Shown piece after piece: positions 16,178-25,117 of a stretch of DNA of 64,000 nt. The stretch's first letter is position 1. Every line of letters starts with the position of its first letter. Below the pieces are notes generated by a model. The model ran no database searches. It had not been told where the DNA came from and was given only the letters and a program-made list of their open reading frames with translations. Origin of the DNA: Sphaerisporangium perillae. Its GTDB lineage: Bacteria; Actinomycetota; Actinomycetes; Streptosporangiales; Streptosporangiaceae. The position numbers and the translations under genes are program-made. The stretch is taken from positions 62,001 through 126,000 of the forward strand of contig NZ_JALLPO010000007.1 in assembly GCF_023276435.1 (NCBI RefSeq), written 5' to 3'.

Positions 16178-17389
16178 ATGTCCCACGTCGCTCGGCGTCG
16201 TGCCTGTGCCGTCGTCGCCGCCGTAGCCGTGGCCGTCCTGCTCAGTGCCGTGCCCGCTTTTGCCCACGGGTTCAGCTCGACCGTGTACGTCGACCTCACC
16301 TCGCCCGAGACCGGGCACGTCCGCTCCGAGCTCGGACTGGAGTACGACCTGCTCGTCGTCTCGGCTGCCGACTATGAGAAGGATGATCCGCTCTTCCAAG
16401 CGGGCAACGGGGCGTTCGAGGCCGGCGACGCGGCGAAGCAGGCCGCCGCGCTCGACGCCCACGCCGCCTCGGTCGTCGCGTACGCGACCCAGCGCTTCGG
16501 CGTCACGGCCGGGGGCCAGGCGTGCACCCCGGCCCAGGTCGGCCACTTCACGATCGAGCAACGGGACGGTGTCCCGTACGCGCTGCTGGTTCTCGACTAC
16601 CGGTGCCCGGAGTCCGCTGAAGCGCACGAGGTGCGCAGCGGGCTGTTCCCGGACTCCGAGGGCTATGTGCGCGACAGCAAGACGGTGGTCACCTACGACC
16701 TCGATCTGAAGTCCGGAAGCGCCGCCCTCGACGCCAAGCATCCGTCGTTCTCCACGCAACAGACCTGGACCGAGCGGTTCTGGGAGTTCTTCCGGCTCGG
16801 AGCCGAGCACCTGCTCACCGGGCTCGACCACATCCTGTTCCTGCTGGCGCTCATCGCGGGCTCACGCCGCCTGCGCGAGATCGTGCTGGCGGCGACGACG
16901 TTCACGCTGGCCCACTCGGTGACCTTCATCTTCGCCGCCCTCGGCCTCGTGCAGGCGCCTGCGTCCTTCGTGGAGCCGGTCATCGCGCTCTCGATCGCGG
17001 TCGTCGCGGGCTGGCATCTGCGGCGGATCCGGCGACGCCGGTCGCACGCCACGGATCTCGAGACGGTCGGTCACGGTCACCTCAGCCTGGACCGCGCGGG
17101 CTGGACGCGGCTGGCGGTGGTCTTCTGCTTCGGCCTCGTGCACGGACTCGGCTTCGCCGCGGCACTGGGCATCGACCAGGCCTTGTCGTGGTCGCTGCTG
17201 TGGTCGCTGCTCGTCTTCAACGTGGGCATCGAGGTCGTCCAGCTGGCGATCATCGTGGCCGTCTTCCCGCTGCTCGCCCTGCTGCGCCACCGCAGACCGG
17301 TGGCGGGGCTGTGGACGACCGGGGCGGTCGCAGCGGGTGTGTCCGTGATGGGCCTGGTGTGGTTCGTGCAGCGAGCTCTCGGAATCTGA
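16178..17389 (+). CDS. HupE/UreJ-type membrane protein
   Basis: 403 aa from the ATG at 16178, chosen because GAGGAG lies 6-8 nt upstream and a clean signal peptide follows (VAVAVLLSAVPAFAHG, cleavage after AFA). An extracytoplasmic domain (about residues 30-200) precedes a six-helix C-terminal half that begins with the HupE_UreJ_2 signature EHLLTGLDHILFL and contains further membrane His residues (TLAHSVTF, LVHGLGFA). Family members near hydrogenase or urease genes are linked to nickel or cobalt uptake; large two-domain forms like this one are uncharacterised. No hydrogenase or urease genes are present here. Confidence 0.85.
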   Translation: MSHVARRRACAVVAAVAVAVLLSAVPAFAHGFSSTVYVDLTSPETGHVRSELGLEYDLLVVSAADYEKDDPLFQAGNGAFEAGDAAKQAAALDAHAASVVAYATQRFGVTAGGQACTPAQVGHFTIEQRDGVPYALLVLDYRCPESAEAHEVRSGLFPDSEGYVRDSKTVVTYDLDLKSGSAALDAKHPSFSTQQTWTERFWEFFRLGAEHLLTGLDHILFLLALIAGSRRLREIVLAATTFTLAHSVTFIFAALGLVQAPASFVEPVIALSIAVVAGWHLRRIRRRRSHATDLETVGHGHLSLDRAGWTRLAVVFCFGLVHGLGFAAALGIDQALSWSLLWSLLVFNVGIEVVQLAIIVAVFPLLALLRHRRPVAGLWTTGAVAAGVSVMGLVWFVQRALGI

Positions 17390-17435
17390 GACCACATCAC
17401 AACTTCCGGCAAGCGCAATGGTGCGCCTGTCTCAC

Positions 17436-17457
17436 GTTCACTTCCAGGACACCGACC
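17436..17457 (+). promoter_or_regulatory. Possible PHO box (PhoP site) before the phosphoesterase
   Basis: Two adjacent 11-nt units, GTTCACTTCCA and GGACACCGACC, in the 119-bp gap before the metallophosphoesterase gene. Streptomyces PHO boxes are 11-nt direct repeats beginning GTTCACC. The first unit fits well, the second only partly (GGACACC). Confidence 0.3.
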
Positions 17458-17508
17458 TCCGAAACCGTAACAAAGCTCGTTAATGCCCCTCAAATGGACG
17501 GAAACCCA

Positions 17509-19038
17509 ATGAAGTTCGACAACCGGACACAGGGCCCCGGACCTGTCCGACGCCGGATGGCTGTGGGCGCCACCGCGGCGGTCATGGGCCTTACCGCCGT
17601 GTTCGGCAGCGGCCTGGCGACGGCGGCTCACGCCGACGCCGGCTCGACGACGGCCACCGGCATCATCCTCGGCGTGGGCGCGACCGAGTCGCAGCGCGTC
17701 GTGTCCTGGTACTCCTCGGTCGGCACCGCGCAGGTGGTCCAGATCACGCCGACCTCCAAGCTCGTCAAGGGCCAGTTCGACAAGCACGCCGTCTCCTTCC
17801 CGGCCACGGTCGCCGCGAACAGCGTCAACGGCGGTTACAACGCTCACGCCACGATCGACGGCCTGAAGAAGAACACCTCCTACTCCTACCGCGTCGGCAC
17901 CGAGGGCAACTGGTCCCCGACGTACTCGTTCAAGACCCAGGACTTCAAGGGCAACTTCGACTTCCTGTTCTTCGGCGACCCGCAGATCGGCTCGTCCGGC
18001 GACGTGGCGAAGGACGGCGCCGGGTGGGCGGACACCCTGAACGTCTCCCTCGCCGCCAACCCGAAGGCCGAGCTGCTGGTCTCGGGCGGCGACCAGGTCG
18101 AGACCGCCAACACCGAGACGCAGTGGAACGCGTTCCTCGCGTCCGACAAGCTGCGCCAGTACCCGTGGGCCGCCACCATCGGTAACCACGACGTCGGCGG
18201 CAAGGCGTACGAACAGCACTTCTGGACCCCGAACACCGACCGTTCCGCGCCGTTCTACAACGGCGACGCGACCATCCGGTCGGGCGGTGACTACTGGTAC
18301 ATCTACAAGGGCGTCCTGTTCATCGACCTCAACAGCAACGCCTACGCCACCGGCGCCGACGCCGCGCACATCAGCTACATCACCAACGTCGTCAAGGCGC
18401 ACGGCAACGACGCCAAGTACACGGTGCTCGTCTACCACCACTCGATCTACTCGCCTGCCGACCACGCGAACGACACCGACAACAAGCAGCGCCGTCAGGA
18501 CTTCCCGACCGCGTTCTCGAACCTCGGCGTCGACCTGGTCCTGCAGGGTCACGACCACAGCTACTCCCGCAGCTACGTGATCAAGAACGGCCAGAAGGCG
18601 AACAAGAGCGAGCAGCCCGGTGCCGCCCAGGTGGCGCAGGGGCCGGGCGGCGTCATCTACGTGACGGCGAACTCCGCGTCGGGTTCGAAGTACTACGACC
18701 TCACCGCTCCGGACACGACCCAGGACCCGAACTACGGTCCCGACCCGCTGAACCCCAACAGCCACTGGGCCAACTCGGTCGAGAACCAGGAGCACGTCCG
18801 CACCTACGTGAAGGTCCAGGTGCGCGACAACAAGCTCGTCGTCGAGAACATCCGCAGCGGCACCTGCGTCACCCCCAACGCCGCGGTGGAACTCGGCAAG
18901 GTCCCGTGGTGCGGCCCGGACAGCGGCGCCAGCGCTGCTAAGCCGGTCGGCTCCACCGTCGACAAGGTGGTCATCCGCCCGTACGGCGGCAAGGGCAACG
19001 GCAATGGCCTCGTCGGCAAGGCCGGCTGGCTTCAGTAG
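17509..19038 (+). CDS. Secreted purple-acid-phosphatase-like metallophosphoesterase
   Basis: About 509 aa from ATG 17509 (GGACGGA 9 nt upstream; the ATG at 17494 is an alternative). Twin-arginine-like signal RRRMAVGATAAV ending at AAHA. A fibronectin-like PAP N-terminal domain (about 45-140, with TIDGLKKNTSYSYRVGTEG) precedes the calcineurin-like core with metal ligands in GDPQ (about 155), SGGDQVE, IGNHDVGG (about 224), YHHS and GHDHSYSR (about 347). It hydrolyses phosphate esters outside the cell, so phosphate scavenging is likely. Followed by a strong terminator, so it is probably monocistronic. Confidence 0.9.
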   Translation: MKFDNRTQGPGPVRRRMAVGATAAVMGLTAVFGSGLATAAHADAGSTTATGIILGVGATESQRVVSWYSSVGTAQVVQITPTSKLVKGQFDKHAVSFPATVAANSVNGGYNAHATIDGLKKNTSYSYRVGTEGNWSPTYSFKTQDFKGNFDFLFFGDPQIGSSGDVAKDGAGWADTLNVSLAANPKAELLVSGGDQVETANTETQWNAFLASDKLRQYPWAATIGNHDVGGKAYEQHFWTPNTDRSAPFYNGDATIRSGGDYWYIYKGVLFIDLNSNAYATGADAAHISYITNVVKAHGNDAKYTVLVYHHSIYSPADHANDTDNKQRRQDFPTAFSNLGVDLVLQGHDHSYSRSYVIKNGQKANKSEQPGAAQVAQGPGGVIYVTANSASGSKYYDLTAPDTTQDPNYGPDPLNPNSHWANSVENQEHVRTYVKVQVRDNKLVVENIRSGTCVTPNAAVELGKVPWCGPDSGASAAKPVGSTVDKVVIRPYGGKGNGNGLVGKAGWLQ

Positions 19039-19102
19039 ACGACCGAGGGCGGTGCCGGGGATCTCAGGCTCACCACGCTGAGCTGATCCGGCCGCTCCAG
19101 GT

Positions 19103-19146
19103 GGTGGGGTGGGCGCCGTCGGCTGCCCACCCCACCGTACGTTTTT
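19103..19146 (+). terminator. Rho-independent terminator with T-tract
   Basis: 12-bp perfect stem GGTGGGGTGGGC / GCCCACCCCACC, 10-nt loop, then GTACG and TTTTT. One of the few hairpins in this window with a genuine T-run. Ends the phosphoesterase transcript. Confidence 0.88.
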
Positions 19147-19179
19147 CACCTCGCTCCCAGACCGCCTGAGGATCACCAG

Positions 19180-20238
19180 ATGCACCCGCCCAGACCACGT
19201 ACGACCACACCAGCCCGAGCCTTCGCCCAGGCCACCGTCGTGGTGATGCTCGCCGCGCTCGGCTTCCTCGAAGTGGTGGCCGGACCTGCTGCGGCGGCGG
19301 ACGGCGACGCCTCCTGGGCGGTCACGACGGCCTCCAACGACTTCGGGTCCGGCCGGCAGAACTACAGCTACACCATCAACCCGGGGGGGCAGCTCAAGGA
19401 CGGTCTCGTGGTCGTCAACCACGGCACCACGCCGCTGCACCTTGCCGTGTACGCCGCCGATGGGTTCACCGCCAAGGAGGGCCGGCTCGACCTGGTCACC
19501 AAGGACGCGAAGTCGACACGGGTGGGTGCGTGGGTCCACACGGACCGGCCCGACGTGACGGTCCGGCCCGGCGAGTCGGTCGAGGTGCCGTTCACGGTCA
19601 CTCTTCCGGACAACGCCGCGCCCGGCGAATACTTGGGCGGCATCGTCACCTCGCCGACGCAGGCCGGCGAAACGGACGGGACCAATGTGGACCGGCGGCT
19701 CGGCGTCCGGATCCGTCTGCGCGTGGGTGGAGTGCTCAAGCCGAGCCTGTCGGTAGAGGACCTGCACGTGCGCTACTCGGGCACGTCCAATCCTTTCGGT
19801 AAGGGTGGCGCGACCGTCACGTACACGATCCACAACACGGGCAACGCCATCCTCGCCGCTCGGCAGGCGGTGTCCGTATCCGGCCCCTTCGGGCGCTTGG
19901 GCGTCCGCGCGGGGCAGATCGACGACTCGCCCCAACTACTCCCAGGCGACACCTGGAAGGTCTCCGTGCCGGTACACGGAGTGGCTCCCGCGCTGAGATT
20001 GACGGGTACGGTCGGCCTCGTCCCGCTGCTCACCGACGCGTCGAACTCGGTCGCCCCGCTCGCCGTCGTCGAGACCACGGCGCACGCCTGGACCATCCCC
20101 TGGGCACTGCTGCTTTTCCTCGTCGTCCTTTGCGGGCTCGTCGTCGCGGGTCTGGCTTCCCGGCGCCGCCGCCGTCAGGCCAAGCTCGGCGAGGATGCTC
20201 GCGTCCAGGCGATGCAGATCCCGCACGAGGAGAAGTGA
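19180..20238 (+). CDS. DUF916-type surface protein with C-terminal anchor
   Basis: 352 aa. Signal peptide to about residue 40 (VVAGPAAAADG). An immunoglobulin-like domain (about 45-170: GGQLKDGLVVVNHGTTPL, then PGESVEVPFTVTLPDNAAPG) resembles the DUF916/WxL-associated fold. A second beta domain (about 190-300) contains TVTYTIHNTGNAIL. Then one transmembrane helix (WALLLFLVVLCGLVVAGLA) and a basic tail RRRRR. This architecture presents two beta domains outside the membrane. The function in actinomycetes is unproven; peptidoglycan or protein binding is suggested by the family in Gram-positives. Confidence 0.8.
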   Translation: MHPPRPRTTTPARAFAQATVVVMLAALGFLEVVAGPAAAADGDASWAVTTASNDFGSGRQNYSYTINPGGQLKDGLVVVNHGTTPLHLAVYAADGFTAKEGRLDLVTKDAKSTRVGAWVHTDRPDVTVRPGESVEVPFTVTLPDNAAPGEYLGGIVTSPTQAGETDGTNVDRRLGVRIRLRVGGVLKPSLSVEDLHVRYSGTSNPFGKGGATVTYTIHNTGNAILAARQAVSVSGPFGRLGVRAGQIDDSPQLLPGDTWKVSVPVHGVAPALRLTGTVGLVPLLTDASNSVAPLAVVETTAHAWTIPWALLLFLVVLCGLVVAGLASRRRRRQAKLGEDARVQAMQIPHEEK

Positions 20239-20507
20239 TCGGATCCCATTCGGCCTGGCGCCGCCTGTTGTCGGGGTCAGCCCGCGATCACGGCCCGGGT
20301 CGACCGGCTTCCGCACGGACGACCTCTTCGTTGAGTGCCGACAGTGGAGGAGGAGCGAACCGGTCGGCGTGCTCCGCGCGGCATCCGGCTCCAGCGCTGG
20401 CCGCCGGTCAGGTCGGCGAAGGCGTACGCGCCGTCCTCGCCGGTCGTCGTGGCGCCGACCACGTTCCCGGCCGCGTCCAGCAGCGTCACCCGCGCGTCGT
20501 TCGCCGC
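20239..20507. other. 269-bp gap with a decayed domain
   Basis: Contains only the carboxypeptidase-regulatory-like fragment listed next. No promoter or terminator recognised. Confidence 0.5.
20395..20505 (-). pseudogene. Carboxypeptidase-regulatory-like domain relic
   Basis: On the minus strand, about 33 codons read ARVTLLDAAGNVVGATTTGE followed by DGAYAFADLTGGQRW. This is the classic start of a prealbumin-like regulatory domain, often found as tandem repeats in secreted proteins or as the C-terminus of some DHA2 exporters. The rest of the repeat (the EYT-type strand) is replaced by unrelated codons, and there is no start codon. It ends where the kinase gene stop lies. Confidence 0.6.
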
Positions 20508-21905
20508 TCAATCCTGGCTCGCAGGTGAAGACTCAGTCGACGCCATGGGGAGCCGGAGTACGAGGCGCGCGCCCTTGGGGGAATCTTCGATGATGAGGGT
20601 GCCGCTGCAGGTTTCGGCGATCTGCCGGGCGATCGGCAGGCCCAGGCCGGTACCCCCGGAGTCCCTCGCGCGGCTCTCGTCCAGGCGCACGAACCGCTGG
20701 AAGACGCTGTCGCGCTTTTCAGGTGCGATGCCGGCGCCGTCATCGAGCACCTCCAGGACGGCTGTGCCCGCGGGGAAGCGATGGTCGCCGGCCTGCCCGT
20801 CCTCCTCGTGGTACACCTTGATGGTGATCCGGCGGTCGGCGTGCCGTTCGGCGTTGTCGACCAGGTTCGCCAGCAATCGGGCCAACCGCAGCCTGTCGCC
20901 CATCACCACCACGCCGTCCTCCAGGTCGCACTCGACCTTCTTCGCCGGGGGACGGTTGGCGAGTTCGGTGGCGGCCAGTTCGGCGAGATCCACCCGCCCG
21001 TGAGCGCACGGCACCCCGGCGTCCAGCCGCGCGAGCAGCAGGAGGTCGCAGACGATCGCCTGCAGCCGGTCGAGGCTGCCCAGCAGGACGCTGCCAACCT
21101 CGCTCACGCTGGTGTCGTCCGGGGCCAGGAGGGCGTCCTCGACCTGGGCGCGCATCGCGGTGATCGGGGTGCGCAGGTCGTGTGAGGCGTCCGAGGTGAA
21201 CCGCTGCTGGCGCTCGACCGCGGCCTGCAGCCGATCCAGGGTGTGGTTGACGCTTTCGGCGAGGGCGTGGATCTCGTCTTCGCTCCGCGGGATCGGCACC
21301 CTGCTGTCCAGGCAGGTGGTGTTGATCTCGTCCAACTTGGTGCGGATGGCGTCCACCGGTTTCATGGATCCCCTGACGACCCGGTAGGTGCCGTAGGTGA
21401 TGAGGCCGGTGAGGAGGACCCCGATGCCGAGCATCAGCGTTGCCAACATGGGATGGACCAGGGGCGGAACCACCGGGGCGGCACTGTAGACGATGAACGT
21501 CTGGCCAGAGCGGGAAACCCGTTGGGCGACCACGATGTCGCATTCGTCACGAGGAAAGACACGGTCGCATACGACCGCGGTGTCGCTGGAGTCGCGGGGA
21601 ACGAACGTGGCCATGCGCGGCTTACCCTGCATCTCCTTGCTCGCCACGACGACCCTCCCCTGGGAGTCCACCACCTGGAGGTTGCGGATCTGGCTGTGAG
21701 CGATGGGGTTGTGGATCCTTCCTTGTTCGACCAGGTAAGCCACACGCTGGCTCGCGGCCGTGACTTCGTTGGTGAGGTACTCGGTGGCGAGCCGATGGAT
21801 GGTGACCATGAGCAGCGTGGCGCACAGCGCGCACAGCGCAGCGGCCGCCACGCCTGCGAAGATCGTGAAACGCTTTTTCATCGGCCAGTGCTGCCACGGA
21901 CGCAT
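20508..21905 (-). CDS. OmpR-class sensor histidine kinase, orphan
   Basis: 465 aa from ATG 21905 (AAGGGG about 7 nt upstream; the ATG at 21881 lacks one). Two membrane helices (about 12-35 and 150-172) enclose a 115-residue outside sensor domain with two Cys (VVCDRVFPRDECDIVV) that could form a disulphide. HAMP linker, HisKA box TSDASHDLRTPITAMRAQ, N-box ANLVDNAERH, and G boxes DDGAGIAPEK and GGTGLGLPIA. All catalytic motifs are intact. The response regulator that normally sits next to such a kinase is absent on both sides. Confidence 0.92.
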   Translation of the reverse strand: MRPWQHWPMKKRFTIFAGVAAAALCALCATLLMVTIHRLATEYLTNEVTAASQRVAYLVEQGRIHNPIAHSQIRNLQVVDSQGRVVVASKEMQGKPRMATFVPRDSSDTAVVCDRVFPRDECDIVVAQRVSRSGQTFIVYSAAPVVPPLVHPMLATLMLGIGVLLTGLITYGTYRVVRGSMKPVDAIRTKLDEINTTCLDSRVPIPRSEDEIHALAESVNHTLDRLQAAVERQQRFTSDASHDLRTPITAMRAQVEDALLAPDDTSVSEVGSVLLGSLDRLQAIVCDLLLLARLDAGVPCAHGRVDLAELAATELANRPPAKKVECDLEDGVVVMGDRLRLARLLANLVDNAERHADRRITIKVYHEEDGQAGDHRFPAGTAVLEVLDDGAGIAPEKRDSVFQRFVRLDESRARDSGGTGLGLPIARQIAETCSGTLIIEDSPKGARLVLRLPMASTESSPASQD

Positions 21906-22207
21906 AGCCAAGCCCCTTGTACCAGTCGACCACATCGCTAGGAGGTGGCCTGCGGGGGGTGAAGCCTGTTCTTCCTGGCATCGCGAACCGGCGTCCGACC
22001 GCGCTCGGATTGCGGCCACCGGCTTCAAAGATCCTCGACGATCCGGTAGGGAGACGAGCGGCACCTGCGAGGTTTCATCCCTTTTCGTCCACATGGGGGC
22101 AATTGGCGGGTATTGCGACGTTGGAGTTACCCTGCTTGCGACTCGTGATGAACGCCCGAATATGATCGCCCAGGCGTGACGCACCCAAGGAGGTCGAAGC
22201 GAGGCTG
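21906..22207. other. Divergent intergenic region, 302 bp
   Basis: Carries the promoters of the kinase (minus) and the MFS gene (plus). AAGGAGG at about 22187-22194 is the ribosome binding site of the MFS gene. No operator or relic recognised. Confidence 0.5.
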
Positions 22208-23476
22208 ATGCCGGTGAGTTCTCCTCGGGTGTCCCTCATCAGCGTGGCGCCGGCGGTCTTCCTGCCCGCGCTGGTCTTCGAGACGGGTATGGGTGCGCTC
22301 ACACCCATGATCGCACTGAGCGGGCGCGCGCTCGGAGCCTCGATCGGGGAGGCGGGGCTGATCCTGGCGTTGCTGGGCGTGGGGCAGATTCTGGGAGACG
22401 TACCTGCGGGAGCCCTCGCGGCCCGGCTCGGCGACCGCAAGGCGATGCTCATCGCGGCCGGGGTCGCGATCGTGACGCTCCTGGGATGCGCCATGGCGCG
22501 CACGGTCTGGCAACTGGGGCTGGCCGTCGCGGCCACCGGGGCGACGAACGCCGTGTTCGTACTGGCCCGGCAGGCGTATCTCACCGAGATCATCCCCACG
22601 GCGCTCCGGGCCCGGGCGATGTCCACGCTTGGCGGCATGAGCCGGGTGGGAGCTTTCATCGGGCCGTTCATCGGAGCCGCGGTCGTGCACGACCATCCGG
22701 TGGGCACCATCTTCTGGCTCAGCCTGGGATGCACGATCGCAGCCGGGCTGATCGTCCTTCTCGTTCCTGACGTGTCCGACCCCACCACGGCCCAAGGGCG
22801 CCGTTCGTCATCCATCTCCGTCCGTTCGGTGGTGGTGCGGCACCACAAGGTGTTCCTCACCCTCGGTGTGGCCGTGCTCCTTGTCGGCTCGGTGCGCGCC
22901 ACCCGGCAGACGGTGCTGCCCTTGTGGGCCGAGCATCTCGGCCTGAACCCCTCCATGACGAGCATCGTCTTCGGGATCGCCGGCCTCGTGGACACCATGA
23001 CCTTCTATCCCTCAGGAAAGGTCATGGACCGGGCGGGCAGGCTGTGGATCGCCGTCCCATCGATGCTCGTACTCGGGATCACGCAGGGCCTGTTGCCGCT
23101 CACCAACGGCCTCGTGTCGCTGACCGTCGTGGCGATGCTCATGGGATTCGGCAACGGGATCGGCGCAGGCATCCTGATGACTCTGGGTGCGGACGTCGCG
23201 CCGCCGGAGACCCGTGCGAAGTTCCTCGGCCTGTGGCGGCTGTGCGCCGACTCAGGAAGCGCCGGAGGACCGCTCATCGTCTCCGCCGCCGCCGGGCTGG
23301 GGAGCCTGGCCTCCGGCATCACCGCGATGGGTGCGGTAGGGGTGATCGCCGCGGGCGCGCTGCTGCGCTGGGTGCCTCGATACTCTCCCTTCGCCACCCG
23401 AGGGACAGCGTGGTCCGCCCACACCAGTGACCGGCAGGACGGCCACGCCGTGGACCGGCAGGGCCCGGGTCGCTAG
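22208..23476 (+). CDS. MFS transporter (12-helix)
   Basis: 422 aa, ATG start with AAGGAGG about 13 nt upstream (a GTG at 22214 is possible). Twelve hydrophobic helices; MFS signatures GDVPAGALAARLGDRKAM between helices 2 and 3 and the matching PSGKVMDRAGRLWIAVP in the second half. Drug-efflux-like overall, substrate unknown. Divergent from the orphan kinase and convergent with the secreted protein gene at 23619. Confidence 0.88.
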   Translation: MPVSSPRVSLISVAPAVFLPALVFETGMGALTPMIALSGRALGASIGEAGLILALLGVGQILGDVPAGALAARLGDRKAMLIAAGVAIVTLLGCAMARTVWQLGLAVAATGATNAVFVLARQAYLTEIIPTALRARAMSTLGGMSRVGAFIGPFIGAAVVHDHPVGTIFWLSLGCTIAAGLIVLLVPDVSDPTTAQGRRSSSISVRSVVVRHHKVFLTLGVAVLLVGSVRATRQTVLPLWAEHLGLNPSMTSIVFGIAGLVDTMTFYPSGKVMDRAGRLWIAVPSMLVLGITQGLLPLTNGLVSLTVVAMLMGFGNGIGAGILMTLGADVAPPETRAKFLGLWRLCADSGSAGGPLIVSAAAGLGSLASGITAMGAVGVIAAGALLRWVPRYSPFATRGTAWSAHTSDRQDGHAVDRQGPGR

Positions 23477-23578
23477 CTCACGCGATCTGAGCCAGTCATA
23501 TGACCTGCCGTCCGCGAGGACCTGCACCGCCCTCGCCGACTACTACTACCGTGGCGGACGGTGAAGGTGTACGCGACC

Positions 23579-23605
23579 ACCGGCCTGCACCTCTGGCAGG
23601 CCGGT
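23579..23605. terminator. Bidirectional hairpin between convergent genes
   Basis: Perfect 10-bp stem ACCGGCCTGC / GCAGGCCGGT with loop ACCTCTG, between the convergent MFS (plus) and secreted protein (minus) genes. No T-run, as common in actinomycetes. Confidence 0.7.
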
Positions 23606-23618
23606 CCCGCTGCCTGAC

Positions 23619-24419
23619 CTAATTGTATTTGTACAGCCTGGTGGCGACCCGGTGGTTGTGATCGAACACCGAGGCGCGGTACTTGCTTATGGCGAGATCG
23701 CCGTGTTCGGCCTTCCCGCAGGTGTTGAACCCGGCCAGTTGATGGATCTCGAAACGCGCCGTCGGATCGCCCCCCACGAAGTATTCCGCGCGGGCCTGAT
23801 TCTGGTCGGCACCTGTGTCACACGCGAAGACGAACGTGTTCTTCTCGGCGAAGCACATGCTGGCGGCGCCCTTGGTCGAGGTGCAGATCTCCGACCGTGC
23901 CCGCGCGGTGGACGGGGTGACACGTACATCTCGTTTGACGGGGTACTTGGTGTCGCTGAGAGCCGTCTTCCATCGGCTGACCTTGATCCGATGATTTCCT
24001 CTGTACAGCGCCGCTCTGAAGGTCACGATCTTGCCGACTTCGCGACTTCCCCGGATCTCGCCTTCGCCCGCCAGATTGTGAATGACATATTTCGTGCCCA
24101 GGTAGCCGTTCAGGTAGTACTCGACCGTGGCATGGAGCTTGTCGGGCTCAGTGTCCTCGATCGAGATCCCCGGCCGGTCGCTCTCGTCCGGTCCCACGCA
24201 CGCCGCCGCGCCCCTGACGCGGATGCACTTGGGCGCCTCTTCACTGGTAGTGGTAGGCGCAGCAGCCGTGGTGAGCAGGCCACTGGCGGCGGCGGGCGCT
24301 TCACCGGAAGCCGGGATCGGCGCGGTCGCGGCGAGCGCGGGTGCCGAGGTCAAGGCCGCCGTGGCGGCGGCGATAGCGGTCACCGAGATCATGACCCGTA
24401 CAGAGATTCTCTGCTCCAT
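23619..24419 (-). CDS. Secreted protein of unknown function
   Basis: 266 aa from ATG 24419. Signal peptide (VMISVTAIAAATAALTSAPALAA), then an Ala/Thr/Pro stretch, then two related blocks with a shared plan: VEYYLNGYLGTKYVIHNLAG and, later, AEYFVGGDPTARFEIHQLAG, each with nearby Cys pairs (CIRVRGAAAC, CTSTKGAASMC, CDTG, FNTC). It thus looks like an internal duplication of a disulphide-stabilised beta domain. No family recognised. The repeated EY..GG......IH.LAG motif is probably the core. Exported and likely soluble. Confidence 0.7.
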   Translation of the reverse strand: MEQRISVRVMISVTAIAAATAALTSAPALAATAPIPASGEAPAAASGLLTTAAAPTTTSEEAPKCIRVRGAAACVGPDESDRPGISIEDTEPDKLHATVEYYLNGYLGTKYVIHNLAGEGEIRGSREVGKIVTFRAALYRGNHRIKVSRWKTALSDTKYPVKRDVRVTPSTARARSEICTSTKGAASMCFAEKNTFVFACDTGADQNQARAEYFVGGDPTARFEIHQLAGFNTCGKAEHGDLAISKYRASVFDHNHRVATRLYKYN

Positions 24420-24571
24420 GTTCACTTAGATGCCGACCAGCCCCGTTATGTTGGCCTGGGAATCGACCTCTTCCTCGACGAACGCCACGGGCGCGTCTTC
24501 AGGGGGACCATGGCCGTACAGGACACCCCTTCACACGGTCACACGCCACCGCGCCGCATCCGCCATCTGCG

Positions 24572-25039
24572 CTAAGAGTCACGCATACGCGAGTACGTGA
24601 GCTCGAAGTCGAGGTTCCAGGTCACGCCATCTTTCGACATCTCCCATCGCCCCTCCACGGTGTCCCCGTCCGGGCTCAGCGTGCCGGTGAAGCGCTGGTC
24701 GAATCCGGGAGCATCCCGCCACATCCGCCACTCGCCCTCGGCGAACGTCATCCGGTACACCCGATGTACGCCGCGGGCATCGGCGTACAGCATCGTGAAC
24801 TCCTCGCTCGCGTCGTCCAGCCCGATCAGCGCGAGGGTCGGGAACGGCGCGTTCTCCCGCCAGGCCTTTGGTGTCGTGGCCGGAATCGAATCGATGTCGG
24901 ACTCCTGCCGCAGGAACGCGCCGCCGTCCTGCCAGGCGAACTCTGTCCATGCGCTGCCGACGCCGGGAACCTTCGGCTGTACCGCCCAGCGGCCTACGAG
25001 GGCGTCGAGTCGCGCTAGCGCCGGGTGTCTGTCGCCCAT
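24572..25039 (-). CDS. Lipocalin-like (DUF1579-type) protein
   Basis: About 155 aa from ATG 25039, chosen because AAGGGA is correctly spaced for it; ATG 25045 is too close. Pattern HPALARLDALVGRW, WTEFAWQDGGAFLRQESD, then TMLYADARGVHRVYRMTFAE and FTGTLSPDGDTVEGRWEMS fits small beta-barrel proteins annotated as DUF1579 or similar. No catalytic residues identified and no signal peptide, so cytosolic. Possibly transcribed with nothing else. Confidence 0.7.
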   Translation of the reverse strand: MGDRHPALARLDALVGRWAVQPKVPGVGSAWTEFAWQDGGAFLRQESDIDSIPATTPKAWRENAPFPTLALIGLDDASEEFTMLYADARGVHRVYRMTFAEGEWRMWRDAPGFDQRFTGTLSPDGDTVEGRWEMSKDGVTWNLDFELTYSRMRDS

Positions 25040-25117
25040 CGCCATGTCCCTTCTCGTTGACGTTCTCTGAGCTTGACGTTCTCGGAAGCCTGTCACAGGG
25101 GGGAGCGTGGGCCCCTA

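Noticed and set aside
17077-19935. 952-codon minus-strand frame opposite the phosphoesterase and HupE genes
   Set aside because: Covers three clear plus-strand genes and a terminator; no domain, shadow only.
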